A stretch of DNA of 64,000 nt from Tricholoma matsutake (taxonomy: Eukaryota; Basidiomycota; Agaricomycetes; Agaricales; Tricholomataceae). The stretch spans positions 3,286,001 to 3,350,000 of the forward strand of contig AP026547.1 of NCBI GenBank assembly GCA_026075535.2. Reading direction: 5' to 3'. The position numbers and the translations under genes were made by a program. Below, piece by piece: positions 10,295 to 22,756 of this stretch. The notes under the pieces are model-generated. The model had not been told where the DNA came from, did not search any database, and worked only from the letters and a program-made list of their open reading frames with translations. Position 1 is the stretch's first letter; every line of letters starts with the position of its first letter.

Positions 10295-11876
10295 CTAGTA
10301 TTCAACGTATACATGTATAGCCACTTCCTTATCACGCTTTATTTTAATGTACGCGCGTGCTGAACTCGTCAGATCATGGTGTTCAACGCCCTTCAAGTTA
10401 GGACATGCTTGAGCAAGCTTCAAAATGATGGCCTCCTTCGGTAACCTGTCGTGTGAGACTGGAAGATTCCCCCAGATATGGGTGAACAAAATGACTTCCA
10501 AGTGAGTGAAGCACGAAAGAGTATGGATATAATCATCCTAGAAGTTCTACGTGAATTGCAGATGTGAAAGGCAAGAATAGAAGGACGAACAATCAACTCA
10601 TCCATCTCGCCTCTGGGCACCCCAAACCGTGGCATTTCCAGAAACTTAATCTTTGGAAAGAGTTTCGCGACTTGGTGGACAGTTTCTATGTTGTCATATT
10701 TCCAAAGGTGTAAAGCCTGCAATTTACTACCGTCAATCATCTCCAAATCCTGCAGAGTATTAGGACCTAAAGAAATCTGGCCAATGGCCTCCATCGTTCT
10801 CCTACAAACAGTGGTGTCTCGCAAGATTCTCATTGTAAAATCATGAGTAGAAACGATTTTCTTGAGAGCTGGCAGAAAGCCAGGAGAGAAATTTGCTTCT
10901 GGCAGCCGGATTGGATAATACATAAGCTGTTCGATTGTAGGATGCTTCTCGAGAAATTTAATGATTGCTGCTGCATCAAAGACTTGACACCCTCGCAGGT
11001 CACCGAACAACGTTAATTTACGAAGGTGAGGGAAGAAACACGTTGCAAAGCTCGGTGATTCGTACCCGAAGGAGAGGGTGAGTGTCTTAGGGTTCGTTGC
11101 AAGTTAGCCCAAATGAATACCTGAGAACATGATAAACATACCTGGAGATTTGGAGAAAGAGATAGCATGGAAGACAAGAGAGAATCTTGCTTCCAAAAGG
11201 TCCAGAAGCGCCCTTTCAGCTCAAGGGACCGCAAATCTGTGATTCGGAAAAGCTACGACCACAGAAATCAGCTCGTGAACTGTAAGTCGAATGTTTCGCA
11301 GTATCTCACCGGATGCTGTTCGCCTTCCGAACTCAAAATAGAACCAGCATCGATCCAAGAATCGTCGGTTGAGGTGATGCTCAAGCATTCTAGGCTTCTA
11401 GACCTGCTCAACACTGAAGCGAGATCCCTGTCATCCAAAGGGGACATCCCAAAGTCATTTGTCTGCCATGTGAATTTTTGCAGGGAACCCATATTTTTCA
11501 AGACTTTCACAACCGCTTCTCTTTCAGATGTGAAGTCACCCGGAATGGGTGTGACAAGACTTGTAGGATATCGCCAGCACTCAGGCTTCGTGTTTATGAG
11601 GTGAACATTCCGAATGTTTTTTGCGAGGTCCTTACGTAGAGCAAGGTGAGCCCAGACGTCTGCTGTCCGTGTATTTGGAAGACCAAAGCCGAAGGACAGA
11701 GTTCGGTATTGTATATGTCGTGGAATGATCTGATTCGCCCAAAAAGTGCATGTCAGAGCAAGCGATCTGAGAGTTGAGGATGAGTCGATTGATGACAATA
11801 TAGCTTCGGCAATGTCAAAGGGGAGGTCTATGTCCATCATCATTGTGTTCTTGGACGACTCCTTCGTAGAGCTCAC
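10295..11876 (-). CDS. F-box protein, four exons
   Basis: Exons on the minus strand are 11876-11310, 11252-11142, 11085-10591 and 10537-10295, giving 471 residues. All three introns (57, 56 and 53 nt) are phase 0 with GT...AG borders. The third intron is needed to avoid an apparent frameshift near 10540. Residues about 15-60 hold the F-box core (DLPFDIAEAILSSI ... LRSLALTCTFWANQIIP), which in this family binds Skp1 in SCF ubiquitin ligases. The rest has the leucine-spaced HLRKLTLFGDL and PNLQTLTLSF pattern of the divergent LRR-like domains seen in large basidiomycete F-box families. The substrate is unknown. A decayed paralogue lies upstream at 12790-13590. No internal stop or frameshift is seen. 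Confidence 0.85.
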
Positions 11877-12789
11877 TATGAACGATTCTTATAACAACCG
11901 ACCGTGACTCGGACTGTCGGACTGTCGGAGTGACTTTAACACCATCATGGCCGCTCTGGGCGGACTCCTTTATAGCATATTAGAGTGTATCTGGATATAG
12001 AAGGAAGTTTTTATGATCGCAATATGTTGACTAGCTGACAGGGCTCCACTTTGAAGTTGCAGATACGCTCTGAAGTTATTTTGCCTCATCAAAAATTTGG
12101 CACTGTCACCCTAAAAGCCAGCCCAAAATGGAAGTCGTCGCTTTTTCGCAACACTGGAACGTTCCATATTTGGGAAGCACAAGGGGTGTGCAGGCGGTAT
12201 CTCGGTAAAAGTTCGGGGATGGATGAATTGTACGTGATCGACCAGCACTTGGTGTGGGCGGCCATCAAACATTTGGCAGATACAATGCTCTCCCGATGAG
12301 CCTTGGAGGGTCTAACGCGCTTCAGAATAGCCCGACGACCACGCAATACATGCGACATTAGAACCTTCGAGTCGCCAAGCCGGCCAGCACGCTGGCATGT
12401 GGTCCGACGAACGGAGCCTCGCACTCGTCGGAGTACAACAAGCCAGGCGCGTCCCCCTCCCCCCTTCCCCCGTCCCCCGTCCGTATCTCTTTTTTCGTGA
12501 GGTTGTGTAAGATCCAGGCGCAGTTTGGAGGAAACTATGCAGGCGGGCTTGTATACGCCAATATGGTTTTATTTCAGGTAGTGGTTCGAAAAGGTCGACG
12601 GCGTTCATGTATAACGGCATGAACACAGGTTACGATCATGATCGTATTTGAACCCTCCAAGAATAAATACGACGGTGCCAGTGCTCCGATTCGTTGTGAG
12701 ATGATCTGATCGGTTACAGTCTCTTTCTCTAGGGTTCTGGTTGACCCATGTTACTTTTTCTTGGTCAGTTCAATGTACACAGATGCTGC
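11877..12789. other. Intergenic region between F-box gene and F-box pseudogene
   Basis: Nothing convincing is coded here. A C-rich run lies at 12460-12482. The open frames at 12051-12424 and 12312-12626 have no recognisable domain and overlap on opposite strands, so they are treated as chance. Confidence 0.4.
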
Positions 12790-13590
12790 ACTCCTCCAAT
12801 GATGATATCAAAGTGGGGACACGCTTGAGCAGAGTGCAGCCTCGTCCTCTGGTATGACCAGACATTCGTCGACGGAAGGACCGCCAAGTGAAAGAAGATA
12901 TAATCATCCTAAATATTTTGTGAGATTACAGATGACAGGGCAAAAATGAAACAAGAACAATCGACTCTCATGGCATTCCTAACTGTGGCATTTCCATATC
13001 TGGAAAGAGTTTCGCGACTTGGTGTATGGACCTACTCCATCTTTCTCCTGCAAACTTGAGGGGTGTCTCGCAGAATTTTCAAACGATTGGCTTCAGAGCT
13101 GGCAAAAAGCAGGAGAGTCTGGCTTCCTCCAAGCCGCATCTGTAAGTTCAAGAGACTTCAAAACGCTGGTTAAAGTGATGCTCAAATGTTCCAAGCTTCT
13201 AGACATGCTCAGCACTGAAGCGAGATCTACGCGAATCTTTGCCGGAATTCCGTGTTTTGGAAACTCTTTCACTACTTATTGTTTCTCCTCTTCAGAAGTG
13301 ATGATAATAGGAGAAGCGAGCGCCATGACAAGAGTTGTGATATCGCCAGCTTTCAATCGTTGAGTTGGTGATGAGAATATCCCTGATGTTTTTTGCACAT
13401 CGCGAGGTGGGTCCACCGCGTGTATTTGGAGGAAGGCAGTCCAACGCCCAAAGGGTGCACGTGCATGTCACACACGACTTGCTTTCCCGATTTTTTCATG
13501 CACTGGTGACTGAAGTTGCACTGAAGGTTGGTGATGATCTCAAATGTCGATTAACAGATAGTGCAATGCATTCTGCATAACATAGTTCAC
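12790..13590 (-). pseudogene. Decayed paralogue of the neighbouring F-box gene
   Basis: Short blocks match the functional F-box gene in the same order and strand. Examples are 12896-12911 against 10527-10542 (the acceptor region of intron 3), 12999-13022 against 10657-10680, and 13395-13440 against 11640-11690 in exon 1. Large parts of exons 1-3 are missing between the blocks, no long minus-strand frame survives, and the F-box itself is not recognisable. It is a tandem duplicate that has lost function. Confidence 0.65.
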
Positions 13591-13995
13591 GAATGCCGCC
13601 CGTCCCTCAAGTGACTGTCATTGGAGACTGTTGTAAGTTACTTGTATCAACACGGAGTGATCAGTACTAACTGAACGGGCGGTGGTTGACAGGTGATTCA
13701 CTCTTCGTATCCAAGAGTGGTCGACGCTGCTGCGCGAATAAGTCTAGAAGTGGGTTAGATCTAGTTCGTGAGGTCGCCAAGACCATGAAACGTATATCCA
13801 CAGAAAGTCACTGACCGCGCTTATCTAATCTACCCCGTATACTTTAGCCCGAACTTTTGAACGCGACGGCTGTCTATACTTAACCACAAGCCGCATGATC
13901 ATATTTTTACTAATCACTGCGGCTGCGCAATGCCGACATAATAGTTTGACATAATATTTTCTTCTTCTACTCCTTCTTTCCTTACTCACCTTGCA
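13591..13995. promoter_or_regulatory. Upstream region of the secreted-protein gene
   Basis: No gene is seen. A pyrimidine-rich run (TTTTCTTCTTCTACTCC...) lies at 13957-13985, directly before ATG 13996. Such tracts are common before start sites of expressed fungal genes. No clear TATA box is present. Confidence 0.35.
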
Positions 13996-14934
13996 ATGTG
14001 GTTCAGGTCAATCACGATCTCTGCTTTTCTAGCCCTTACTTCTGCGTAAGTTCCACCATCCCAGTTTATTATATTTCGACAAGCTTAACAATAATAACTT
14101 TAACAGGCAATCTATTCCTTCCATTTCTTCAGGTTGCCTCACTACCCTAGCAGGCATTGCTTCTGCTGCTCCATGCCTTAATCCTTCTCCTCTCGTCCAG
14201 ATTTTTGTTACAGGGTCTAATACTTCCCTTGTCACCCCCATCGACAACTGGCTTAAAGGCCTCTGTGCCACCGGCCCCTGTAGTAATTCCACCCTCGCTG
14301 CAATCACTACAAACCTCACAGGGGGATGCAGTACCGAGCTCCGTGCACTGGGCTTACAAAATCTGACCGCGGCGCTGGTGCAGCAGGACTATCCAGCCTT
14401 GAGGAACGCGGCCTGTTTGAATGAGTAAGTCTGGGTCTGTCATAATGATCTTATTCTCATTTTTTTTAAATCTCCTTTTCTGCAGTAATAATAACGGCAC
14501 GCTGTGTGTTACGGAGACTCTCAAGAACGTTGAGAGTGTACAAGGTCCAGTCACGATTTCAACCGTCTCGTCATGGTTAACGAATGGGATACCACAATCT
14601 TTGCTCACGAGCAATATCTCGTGCACGAATTGTGTCAAGCAGACGTACAATGTGATTAGCAGTCAGGCGCCGACCCTCCTGGCGAGTACGACGTCTACTT
14701 CCCTTAGAAATACCTGTGGCGCTTCATTTATTGGTTGGTCTTTTTTATTCGTGTTTCGTCACTGCACTAATCCTGACCTCCGTAGATGGCCAACCGGCTA
14801 CGGGAATTTCGGAAAGTGCGTCGCAGGCATCGCCGTCGCCGTCACCAAGCGCGAGAAGCGGTGCCTTGACGCTCAGGCTGCCGCAGTCTGGTGCACTTGT
14901 GCTGATTTCGAGTGCTTTTGCGTTCTTGGTATAG
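13996..14934 (+). CDS. Secreted, probably GPI-anchored Cys-rich protein
   Basis: Exons 13996-14045, 14107-14424, 14486-14733 and 14786-14934 give 254 residues. The introns (61, 61 and 52 nt) begin GTAAGT, GTAAGT and GTTGGT and end CAG, CAG and TAG. The protein starts with a signal peptide (MWFRSITISAFLALTSA) and mature QSIPS. The middle has evenly spaced cysteines (GCLTT, APCLN, GLCATGPC, GGCST, AACL, TLCV, SCTNC, NTCG) and many N-x-S/T sites. The end is a Ser/Pro-rich stretch followed by a hydrophobic tail (GALVLISSAFAFLV), as in GPI-anchored proteins. This matches a family of unknown function common in Agaricomycetes. A wall or surface role is inferred. Confidence 0.85.
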
Positions 14935-15187
14935 AGGGACAGAATTTCACGTTGTGTGTACTTAGACGGACAGTGGACATTAATACTGCCACTGGACCCT
15001 GACATTGTAATAACTCGATGGACGATTAAGTGTATCAGGTATACAAAAAATGGACTTTAATATAACACGCAGACAATTTATGGATAATGCACAAACAAAC
15101 GTGAAACTGTGAGTATCGTCCATGTCGACTTGTCGATCCAAAAATGCATCCATATAAATGCGGGTATAGAGCAGGTATTCTAGCACT
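14935..15187. terminator. Shared 3' region of two convergent genes
   Basis: The secreted-protein gene (stop 14932-14934) and the SH3 gene (stop 15188-15190, minus strand) converge across about 250 bp. AT-rich stretches with TTTAATATAA at 15055 could serve 3'-end formation. No other feature is seen. Confidence 0.35.
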
Positions 15188-16043
15188 TCAGAAAATCGCG
15201 CGCACCAATCCACCACCAATCGCGGCACCTGAAATTCACAGTTCGTCAAAATCGGGTAACGTCACACAAAGGAAGATTTTAAACACTCACCAGCACCAAA
15301 CCCAACACCACCAGCGGCCGAATGCGCCATCTATAATAATAAAATAACATCATCATCACAGTCTCTTCTTAAATGAAGAAAATCTACCGTGTTCCCAAAC
15401 TTCCCATACTTGCTCTTCTTCTCTTCCGTCCCAGGGGCTTCTTGGAGGCCCACAGAGTTGACAGCCCCAGCCCCAGCCGGTGGAGGCTTGTCCACGCCAT
15501 GATACGCAGCTCCAAACGGCCGATACACCGGCTTCGCTGCAGGGGCCGGAGTGGGGGAGTTGTTGTTGGGTAGCTTCTCGACGTAGGAGGAAGGAAAGAG
15601 TGCTTGTTTCCCCCGTACCTTGCCTGTCCACCAGTCTGCGTTAGTTTCTTCGACGATCTCGATGATCTCCCCTGCTGAGAAGGAGAGATCGTTTGATTCC
15701 TGAATGAGTAGTTGTATATGTTAACTGTGGTTTTTTTCTCCTATTGAGTACTCACTGCTCCGGTTTCGTTGTATGCCCATAGTGCGCGTGCTTGAACTGC
15801 TTTTGGAGCAGCTGGGACAGGACGTGGAGCAGGTGGGGGTGCAGCTACTGCGCCTGCTAGTGGGGTTGCGGGCGCTGGGGGGGCAGTATGTTGGTTATTG
15901 TTGTTATTAGGTAATTTGGAGAGAAAGGCGGATGCGTCCGAGTAGGAAATGTAGTTCTGTGAAGCGAGGAATTGGATGTTGGCTTGTACTTGAGATACGA
16001 CGTGGGCGAGGAGGGCGGCGGTTTCTGGTGATTGTGGTGACAT
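15188..16043 (-). CDS. SH3-domain protein of the LSB1/PIN3 type
   Basis: Exons on the minus strand are 16043-15756, 15699-15388, 15330-15291 and 15228-15188, giving 226 residues. The introns are 56, 57 and 62 nt. An N-terminal helical segment of about 45 residues precedes an Ala/Pro-rich linker. One SH3 domain follows (ALWAYNETG at about 88, then [34 protein letters not shown] FPSSYVEKL). A Pro-rich tail leads to YGKFGNT and the Gly/Ala-rich end spliced from exons 3 and 4 ([25 protein letters not shown]). That tail and layout are those of yeast Lsb1 and Pin3, which bind the WASP homologue Las17 and act in cortical actin and endocytosis. The role here is by family. Confidence 0.88.
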
Positions 16044-16401
16044 GATGATGGTTCGAGCAAAGAAGCGGCACCTTTCTATGTTTACACATGTGTATCACAA
16101 TTGAAGCGCATCGTTCTTGTTACACACCGATTCTGCGACGGCGGCACTGGTAATCCTGACCACATTTCATCAGATCTTAGTGAATATCGTGTGCTCTTCA
16201 GCACACGACTCCACGCTCAGTTTTTCGCGCTATCAAGATATATGTGACGGTAATAGATGTTAATGCTGTCACCAATAAAGATTGATCATGACAGTTACAT
16301 ATATTCTTAATTCTTCCCCCCGAGGAGAAAAAATAAAATCTACTTACCAGTCTCATAAGACGCTATTGCGCTCATGGCGGAGAGTTTATCATGTATCACA
16401 T
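16044..16401. promoter_or_regulatory. Region upstream of the SH3 gene and downstream of UBA4
   Basis: No gene is seen. The interval must hold the promoter of the minus-strand SH3 gene and sits between its start and the UBA4 stop codon. AT-rich runs lie at 16240-16330. Confidence 0.35.
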
Positions 16402-17896
16402 TCAGTAGACAGGAAATTGAGAATCTACTTCTCTTGTCCATGCCCTTAACCCACCTATGATGTCCCTCACCGGTCCACCACCGTCCAAGCGCACGCTCCT
16501 CAGCGCCTCTGCAGCGATCTGAGAATCGTTCCCAAGCCGACAGATGACATAAGTGTCCATTGTTGGTTCCTCCGGAAGATATTCCTTCGGATTGGCGACA
16601 AGGCAATTGAGAGGAACATCTATGATAGTCAGAGTCAACGATTACCTCGGATGAAAAGAAAGTCGAAGCTTACTAATAGATGAAGGAAGGTTACAGATTC
16701 CAAATTCAAGTTTGGGACGTACGTCGAGGATTTGAATTGATTTTCCGGACTTCAACGCAGCATCTAGCTCCTATTGGAAGTGGAGGAATAAGTGATATCA
16801 CACATCGGTATGAATTCAGCTTACTTTGGTGCATATCCGATGACCTTCTTCACCCTGGATCAGACCTCGTTGCTCCCAATCCGGCGTTCTCCCCCCACAG
16901 AATTGGACATAGTCAATATCCCTTATTGTGCCTAATCTCTTTTCGGCGGTTCCACACGCTGGACATGTTGGCTTGCGTGATCGAAGCTTGATACTTCGAA
17001 AAGGTGGTGTTCCAAGTGCCGAAAAAAGTAATAAAGAAGGTTTGTACTCTGACGGAAATCAGCATGGGAAACAAAATTTGATATTTCATGTATATACCGT
17101 GCAACCCTGTAACAAGTTTGATTGTCTCCAAAGCTTGGAGGTTCCCTATTACACCAGTGACCGCACCCAGTATTCCCGATTCTTCGCATGACCCCATAGC
17201 TTCTGGAGCTGGAGGTTTCGGGTATAGACATCGATAGCAAGGCCCATCCTCGCCCAAGTTGTACACGCAGAGCTGGCCCTCGTATTTGAGTGCTGCACCG
17301 CTGACGAGCGGTCGTCTCAGAGCGACAGCGGTGTCAGATATGAGGTATCGAGTGGGGGCATTGTCTGTACAGTCGAGGATGATGTCGTAGGGTTCCAGGA
17401 GAGACATAGCATTCTCTGCAGTAAGAGCATGCGTAATAGGATCAATGGTGAGATGTGAGTTGAGTCTAGTTGGAAATTTCGATCAGGCGGCTACCCCAGC
17501 ACCAAGAGCTTACGCACCGTAGCAGGGCCTGAGACGCAGATTCTGCCTTGTACATGCCCACAGTTCTTTCATTGTGTAGTATCTGCCGGCCCAAGTTGGA
17601 TACTTCAACACGATCATGGTCAATGATGCCTATACGTCCTATAAGAGAGATGGGGTATCTGTGCTGGAAGATCTGGCACGAAATCAATACCTATACCAGC
17701 AGCTCCCAGATATTGCAGAGCAGGACATCCAAGGCCACCAGCGCCTACTACGACGACTGACGCTTTTTGTAATTTCAGCTGTCCTACATGGCCTAAGCAG
17801 AAGACACGTCAAGGATTGATCAAGCTCACCAGGCAATCCGAAACCATCTAGGATCATCTGTCTTCCATACCGCTTGTAGTCCTCAAGTGGAAGCAT
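16402..17896 (-). CDS. uba4: Uba4/MOCS3-type E1-like adenylyltransferase-sulfurtransferase
   Basis: Seven exons on the minus strand: 17896-17830, 17783-17691, 17638-17518, 17465-17098, 17048-16825, 16770-16674 and 16619-16402 (395 residues; introns 46-54 nt). The N-terminal ThiF/E1 fold starts [14 protein letters not shown]. It has the nucleotide-binding GAGGLG loop, then [27 protein letters not shown], and the paired zinc cysteines CYRC (exon 4) and CPAC (exon 5). A C-terminal rhodanese domain starts ILDVRP and has the active-site Cys in [10 protein letters not shown]. In this family the protein adenylates and thiolates Urm1, supplying sulfur for 2-thiouridine at wobble U34 of tRNAs, and activates MOCS2A-like proteins. 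The start is short; ATG 17894-17896 is the first in frame. It is divergent from APC10. Confidence 0.92.
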
Positions 17897-18028
17897 CAAG
17901 AAAGAATTGAGATGCAGAATTGATGAAATCCCGAGGATGGTGATCGTCTATGTAAAGTCACTGAACATTGAACGTTGAACATCCACACGCATGTCCAGGT
18001 CCAATAATCTGTCCCAAAGTCTTCCAAA
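17897..18028. promoter_or_regulatory. Bidirectional promoter between UBA4 and APC10
   Basis: Only 132 bp separate the two start codons, which point away from each other, so control elements are likely shared. No TATA box is evident. Confidence 0.6.
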
Positions 18029-18935
18029 ATGTCGGTGAACATACCTCCAGGAGCAACTGTCGAAGCGCCAGATGACGGAACACCACTCATTCATTCAGGT
18101 GTGCAGAAAACTACAAAGGATCCGAACCATCGAGCATTGCCTTCTGACCAAGCTTTCTTTCGTATTTCATTCTAACAGCTACCCATCCCCCTCCTCATCT
18201 TCCATGGCCAGACATATCTGCTCGTGCGAAGTGGTCTGTATCTTCTTACAAGTTTGGATTTGGCGCGGAGTGTCTCCGGGATGACGATCCAGAAACGTTC
18301 TGGCAGTGAGTATCAGCATCACAAGCTCTTTTCTACGTTTTAATTGCATTCAGCTCTGACGGACCCCAGCCCCATTTTATAACTGCTGAATTTCCACGTA
18401 AAGTCGCGATACAAGTACGTGGATCGCTATGTCGTATACCAACCCTTTTTCATATCGGCTTTTAGAAAATCAGTATACACCTGAGCTTCCAACACGACGA
18501 CTCGTATACTCCCTCTGCTCTGTCTATACGTGCTGGCACAGGGCCCAGTGATCTTCAAGATGTGCGTGTTGTCACGCTGGAGAAGCCTGAAGGGTGGATC
18601 ACCTTTGATGTGTCCTCCGAGCCCAATGAGGATGGCGATGGCTTGTTGGTTTTCCGCATCTATTGTGCACAGATGTCAGCTCTGTAACAGAAACTTTGCC
18701 AGAGCTCCCGTCTACGCGTATGTCCTTCAAATCCTCATAGCTGCTAATCATATGAGTGGCAAGGACACTCATGTCCGGGGCTTGCGCATTCTTGGGCCGA
18801 TTGAGTGGGTAACCTGCTACTGTTCACACAGCGTAGATGTTGATCGTTGCCGACCTTTACAGAGACAACGCGACAAATGACGATCCTTTCGCATTTCAGA
18901 CGCTTCCCTACAAGATGTACGAGACCATCCGGTAA
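18029..18935 (+). CDS. APC10: APC10/Doc1, anaphase-promoting complex subunit
   Basis: Exons 18029-18098, 18179-18305, 18354-18414, 18466-18644, 18691-18804 and 18863-18935 give about 207 residues. The fourth intron is the least certain: 18645-18690 with donor GTTGGT is preferred, and 18649-18700 is an alternative that also keeps frame. The DOC domain is clear. It runs AKWSVSSYKFGFGAECLRDD, ETFWHSDGPQPH, IHLSFQHDDSYTPSALSIRAG, the GWITF strand, YVLQILIAANHMSGKDTHVR and GLRILGP. The C-terminus MYETIR ends in the conserved Ile-Arg dipeptide that docks on Cdc27/APC3 in this family. APC10 is a processivity factor that helps bind D-box substrates. About 215 bp separate its stop from the stop of the converging gene at 19151. 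Confidence 0.92.
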
Positions 18936-19150
18936 CATTTCAGTCCTCGTATCTGGTAAAATTTAGTACATACATCTGCAATACGAGCCTGTGTGCTTCT
19001 AGCCCTCCCTTCGTGACAAAATAAGATATGCTGCCAAGGCTTTCTAGTATTGGTGACTGCAGCTGGTTAAAAAGTTCCGGCGGGGCGGGGCGACTAGTAT
19101 TGTAGCTATCCTGTCAGCTCCAAGTGAATTCCTACTTATCCCTTCGCAGT

Positions 19151-19788
19151 TCAACGCCGCCAATGATCGATGTCACTAGCGACACCTGGATTCATCAACC
19201 TCCTCAGCTCCTTGTTCACACTGGTCCCCTGATATATTGACTTCCAACCATAAGAAGGCTGAAGAAGCGCTGCCCAAGTGTCCATCTGTGAGTGTCCATA
19301 GCGCTGAGGACACATAGGTGTAAGGTCCGCATACCAGATTTCGTAAACGACAACATTATATTCGGCGGATGGGGGTTGTCTGACCACACTGAGAGACGGA
19401 GTCCTTGCTGCTAGTGCAAAAACGATCTTGATCAGGGGAACGGCATGATCGCCTTTCTTCAGAATTCGAAGTTTGTATACACGTCCATAACATCGAAGAG
19501 TGACTACTGAGGATTGGCAGTGAGCTTGGAATCATTCTTGCCCTGGCAAAGGATCAATCCTAGATTTCCAAGAGTCAACTTCGAGCCTTTGCATAAGAAA
19601 GGGTTGATTCCATCGATTGCTTCCTGATTGTTGGCACAACATAAGATTACTGAGGCTCAGGCTGCACTGCACCAGATAAAGAGTGGGATACAGCACACCT
19701 ATGCACAGGTGGAGAAGGCTAATAGCAAGTCTTTTGCCGGCTAAAAGGCTAGCCAAGGTCATAGAATCACTCCGTCGGTTTTCTGTAC
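19151..19788 (-). pseudogene. 3' part of a gene split by two transposons
   Basis: A minus-strand coding sequence ends at TGA 19151-19153. Reading upstream, residues such as ...NKELRRLMNPG... and HAVPLIKIVFALAARTPS form a continuous frame back to about 19505. There a single-base shift separates it from a frame containing GINPFLCKGSKLTLGNLG. A 49-nt intron (19624-19672) joins this to LLAGKRLAISLLHLCIGVLYPTLYL. The frame is cut at 19789 by copia-2 and resumes at 30222-30330. I do not recognise a named domain. It resembles repetitive genes found near DNA transposons in Agaricomycetes (from memory), so it may itself have been transposon cargo. Confidence 0.7.
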
Positions 19789-19793
19789 TCCAG

Positions 19794-20078
19794 TGTTGAA
19801 TTTAAATCGCACCTGCGGGCCGCCTACATAGGCATGTGACCCGCTCCATATGGAACAAACATAGCCATATGACTATCATTCCATGCGGTGATTTGCGCCT
19901 CATGGCTGAGTTGCTCATCCCTCTGAGCATGTGACCAGTAGACTCTAGGTGTATATAAACCTGCCCTGGCAACGCAGAGTTCTACACCTCTAACCCTAGT
20001 TACTAGCAGCACTAACCCAACCCAACAGGTAAGTAGTAAGTTAAGCATACACCCACTGCGTCCTACGCCACTGCAACA
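19794..20078 (+). repeat. 5' LTR of copia-2 (285 bp)
   Basis: Starts TGTTGAATTTAAATCGC, has TATA-like GTATATAAACC near 19951 and ends CTGCAACA. Most substitutions against the 3' LTR are CG versus TG or CA, for example GGGCCGCC against GGGCTGCC. Confidence 0.93.
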
Positions 20079-22756
20079 GGTTATGGGCCCTGCAAGCAAT
20101 GTCGTGGACTGTCTGAGCTCTTCTTGAGCTCCAGTCCTAATGAGCTATCTGAGCCTTTATTGGCTCTAGCTCACACATTGTATGCAGGTGCTACTGCCTA
20201 TGCACTCTGTGTGCAAGTTGCTCCATCACTATAAGCCATGGATGGTCGATGTGCCCTTGGGCCATCAACCAGTGCACTAGTAAACAAAAGTACTCTGAAG
20301 GAGTGCTATTCTTACATTCTGATGTCATCACAACCAATCTCAGACTAAGATACTGATTTTGAGCTTTTATTAGCTCAAATCTTAAAATGTCATCTTCACT
20401 TGAGAAGTTTGTGTCCCTCTTCAATGGGTCTGGCTATATAGCCTGGGCCGAGTCAATGAAGGCATGGCTCATGTCACAGGGACTTTGGCAGGTAGCATCG
20501 GGAGCTGAACAAGCTCCACCAAACACAGATGTTTCCATGCTTAAGGCATGGAATAAGGAGAATGACCAGGCATTCAGAGCAATGTCGCTCCGCCTGGCCC
20601 CATCTGTGAGAAGTAGATCTACAGGATCTACAGGTGGCTTGGCTAGTGCCTTGTGGCAGGCACTCAGGGCCAATTTCGGCCAAGAGGGCCCCTCTCAGAT
20701 CTATGTGGACTTTAAATCCACTATCTCAATCAGGGTCCCAGTGGAAAATCCTCTACCAGAAATGACCCGAATCTCTGAGAGGTACCAGCGGCTGGAAGCT
20801 GCTGGTGTTCAAGTACCTGGAATCATCCAGGCCCTTCTGCTCCTTTCAGCATTGCCAAAGGAGTATGATTCTTTAGCTTCCACCATCCTTTCTACTACTG
20901 CAACCAGTGCCCTCACATATAACTTAGTAAGGGATGGAGTAACAGCAGAAGTGGCACGTAGATCCGCCTTTGGCAGATCTGGTGAGACCACAAATAAGCT
21001 GTCTGCGGTTAAAAGAAAGGAGAATAACCCTAAGTGGAAAGGGAAGCAGCCATCCGAGCCCTCAGGCTCTGGCCAGAAGTCATTCGAGCCTTCGGGCTCC
21101 AACTCAAAGAAGAAGAAGAGGTCTGGAGGAAAAGCCACCAGGGAAAAGCGCCAGAAGGTGCATAGCCACCTTGCCTCAACTACAAGGGTCGAGCCCATAG
21201 CCCCCTTTACTGGGGATTATGATGAAATGTCAGTCTTCTTCCCTGACAACCACATCATTACTAACATCCCATCGACAGGGATGCTCTCTTTGGTAGTTTC
21301 CCATAGAGTAGAATGTCCAATAGATTTTTTAATAAATTTAACTGCCGCATTCGATGCTAAGTTGCTTATGCAACCTTGTGTGATGTGTGCCTCAGGAAGT
21401 TGTAAGAAAGGTGCCACATGGATCTTAGATTCAGGCACCTCAATGCACTTCACTGGTGAAATGAAGGACTTTGCCTCCTATGAGGAACTTGAGAAAAGTG
21501 ACCGCCTGTGGGTAAAGACCGCAACTGGCATCACAATGATCAAGGGAAAGTGTGCTGTCTTAATCAGGCACCAGGTAAAAGTTAACAGGAAGACAGAGTC
21601 ATGTGAAAGCTGCTTATACCCTGTCTTTTACATCCCAGTATTAACTGGTCAATTAATGTCAATGGGAGTGTTCTTACAGAATGGAGATAAAGTTAAGGGA
21701 TCCTCTGACATTATCTCATTCTTTGACAAAAAGGGTAAACCTGTACTTAGAATTGTCCCTATGTTTGTAGGCGACACAATATATGTGGCTAACACCCATA
21801 TTCTAAGTACTAAGAGATTAAATGTCACAACTATTTATGTTGCTGACTATAATACTTGGCATCGGTGCCTTGGACATCCAAGTGAGCAAGCCGTGAGACA
21901 GATGCCAAAGCACACTGTGAAATTTCCCAAGGACTTAATAATTCCTAGGGACAGGCATATTTGCCCAGGGTGCGCCAAAGGGAAAATGACATCAAATTCT
22001 TTCCCTGAATCAGAATCTCAGGCCTTGGAGCCTTTTGAGTTAATTCACTCCAATCTAAAAGAATCACCTAATCTTAGTTATCACAAATATGAATATTACA
22101 TTGTGTTTGTTGATGATTGAACTTCACATATTTGGAGTCAATGCCTGAAAAGGAAGTCTGACAGTGCTGAGTCAATCAGACAGTTCGAGGCCATGGCCAG
22201 AACTAGTGTTCAAGGGTCCAGTCCATAAGACTGGAAAAAGACTGGACCCTTAACCAAACTTAACCACAAGAGACTGAACCGTCAGTTGCAGTTGACCCCA
22301 TATGGGAGTTGGTTTGGTTGTCGGTTGATCAGTTTTGAAAAAAATCACAAAACTGATAGAAAACTGGTCTTAACTGGTCTTTCACACATGTTTATACTGC
22401 TAGATATATATATAGTATTATTCAAGTACAAAATACAGAAATAAGTATATAAAAGTATATAAAAGAACAAAATATAAATACTACTATTACTATTTATACT
22501 ATACTTACATGAAGCAGGACAAGCCCCAGGGAAAAGGAGTTGTTTGGCAGGTACTTATATACCCTGTGGCCATGCATGGACCATGTGGTCATGTGCTCCT
22601 GAAAAAAAAAAGAAAAGTGGCACCATTGCCAGATGACTCCCATGACAACAAACGACTCCCACAAATCCAGTCCCATGTCCACCACCACCATAAACACATG
22701 CACACCGCCTGCCCCAAAAGCACTGCCAATGAACAATTCAGAACAAATGCAGAGCA

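Noticed and set aside
10420..10540. A frameshift or truncation at the end of the F-box gene
   Set aside because: A 53-nt intron (10538-10590) with GT...AG borders restores the frame, and its acceptor region is also kept in the paralogue at 12896.
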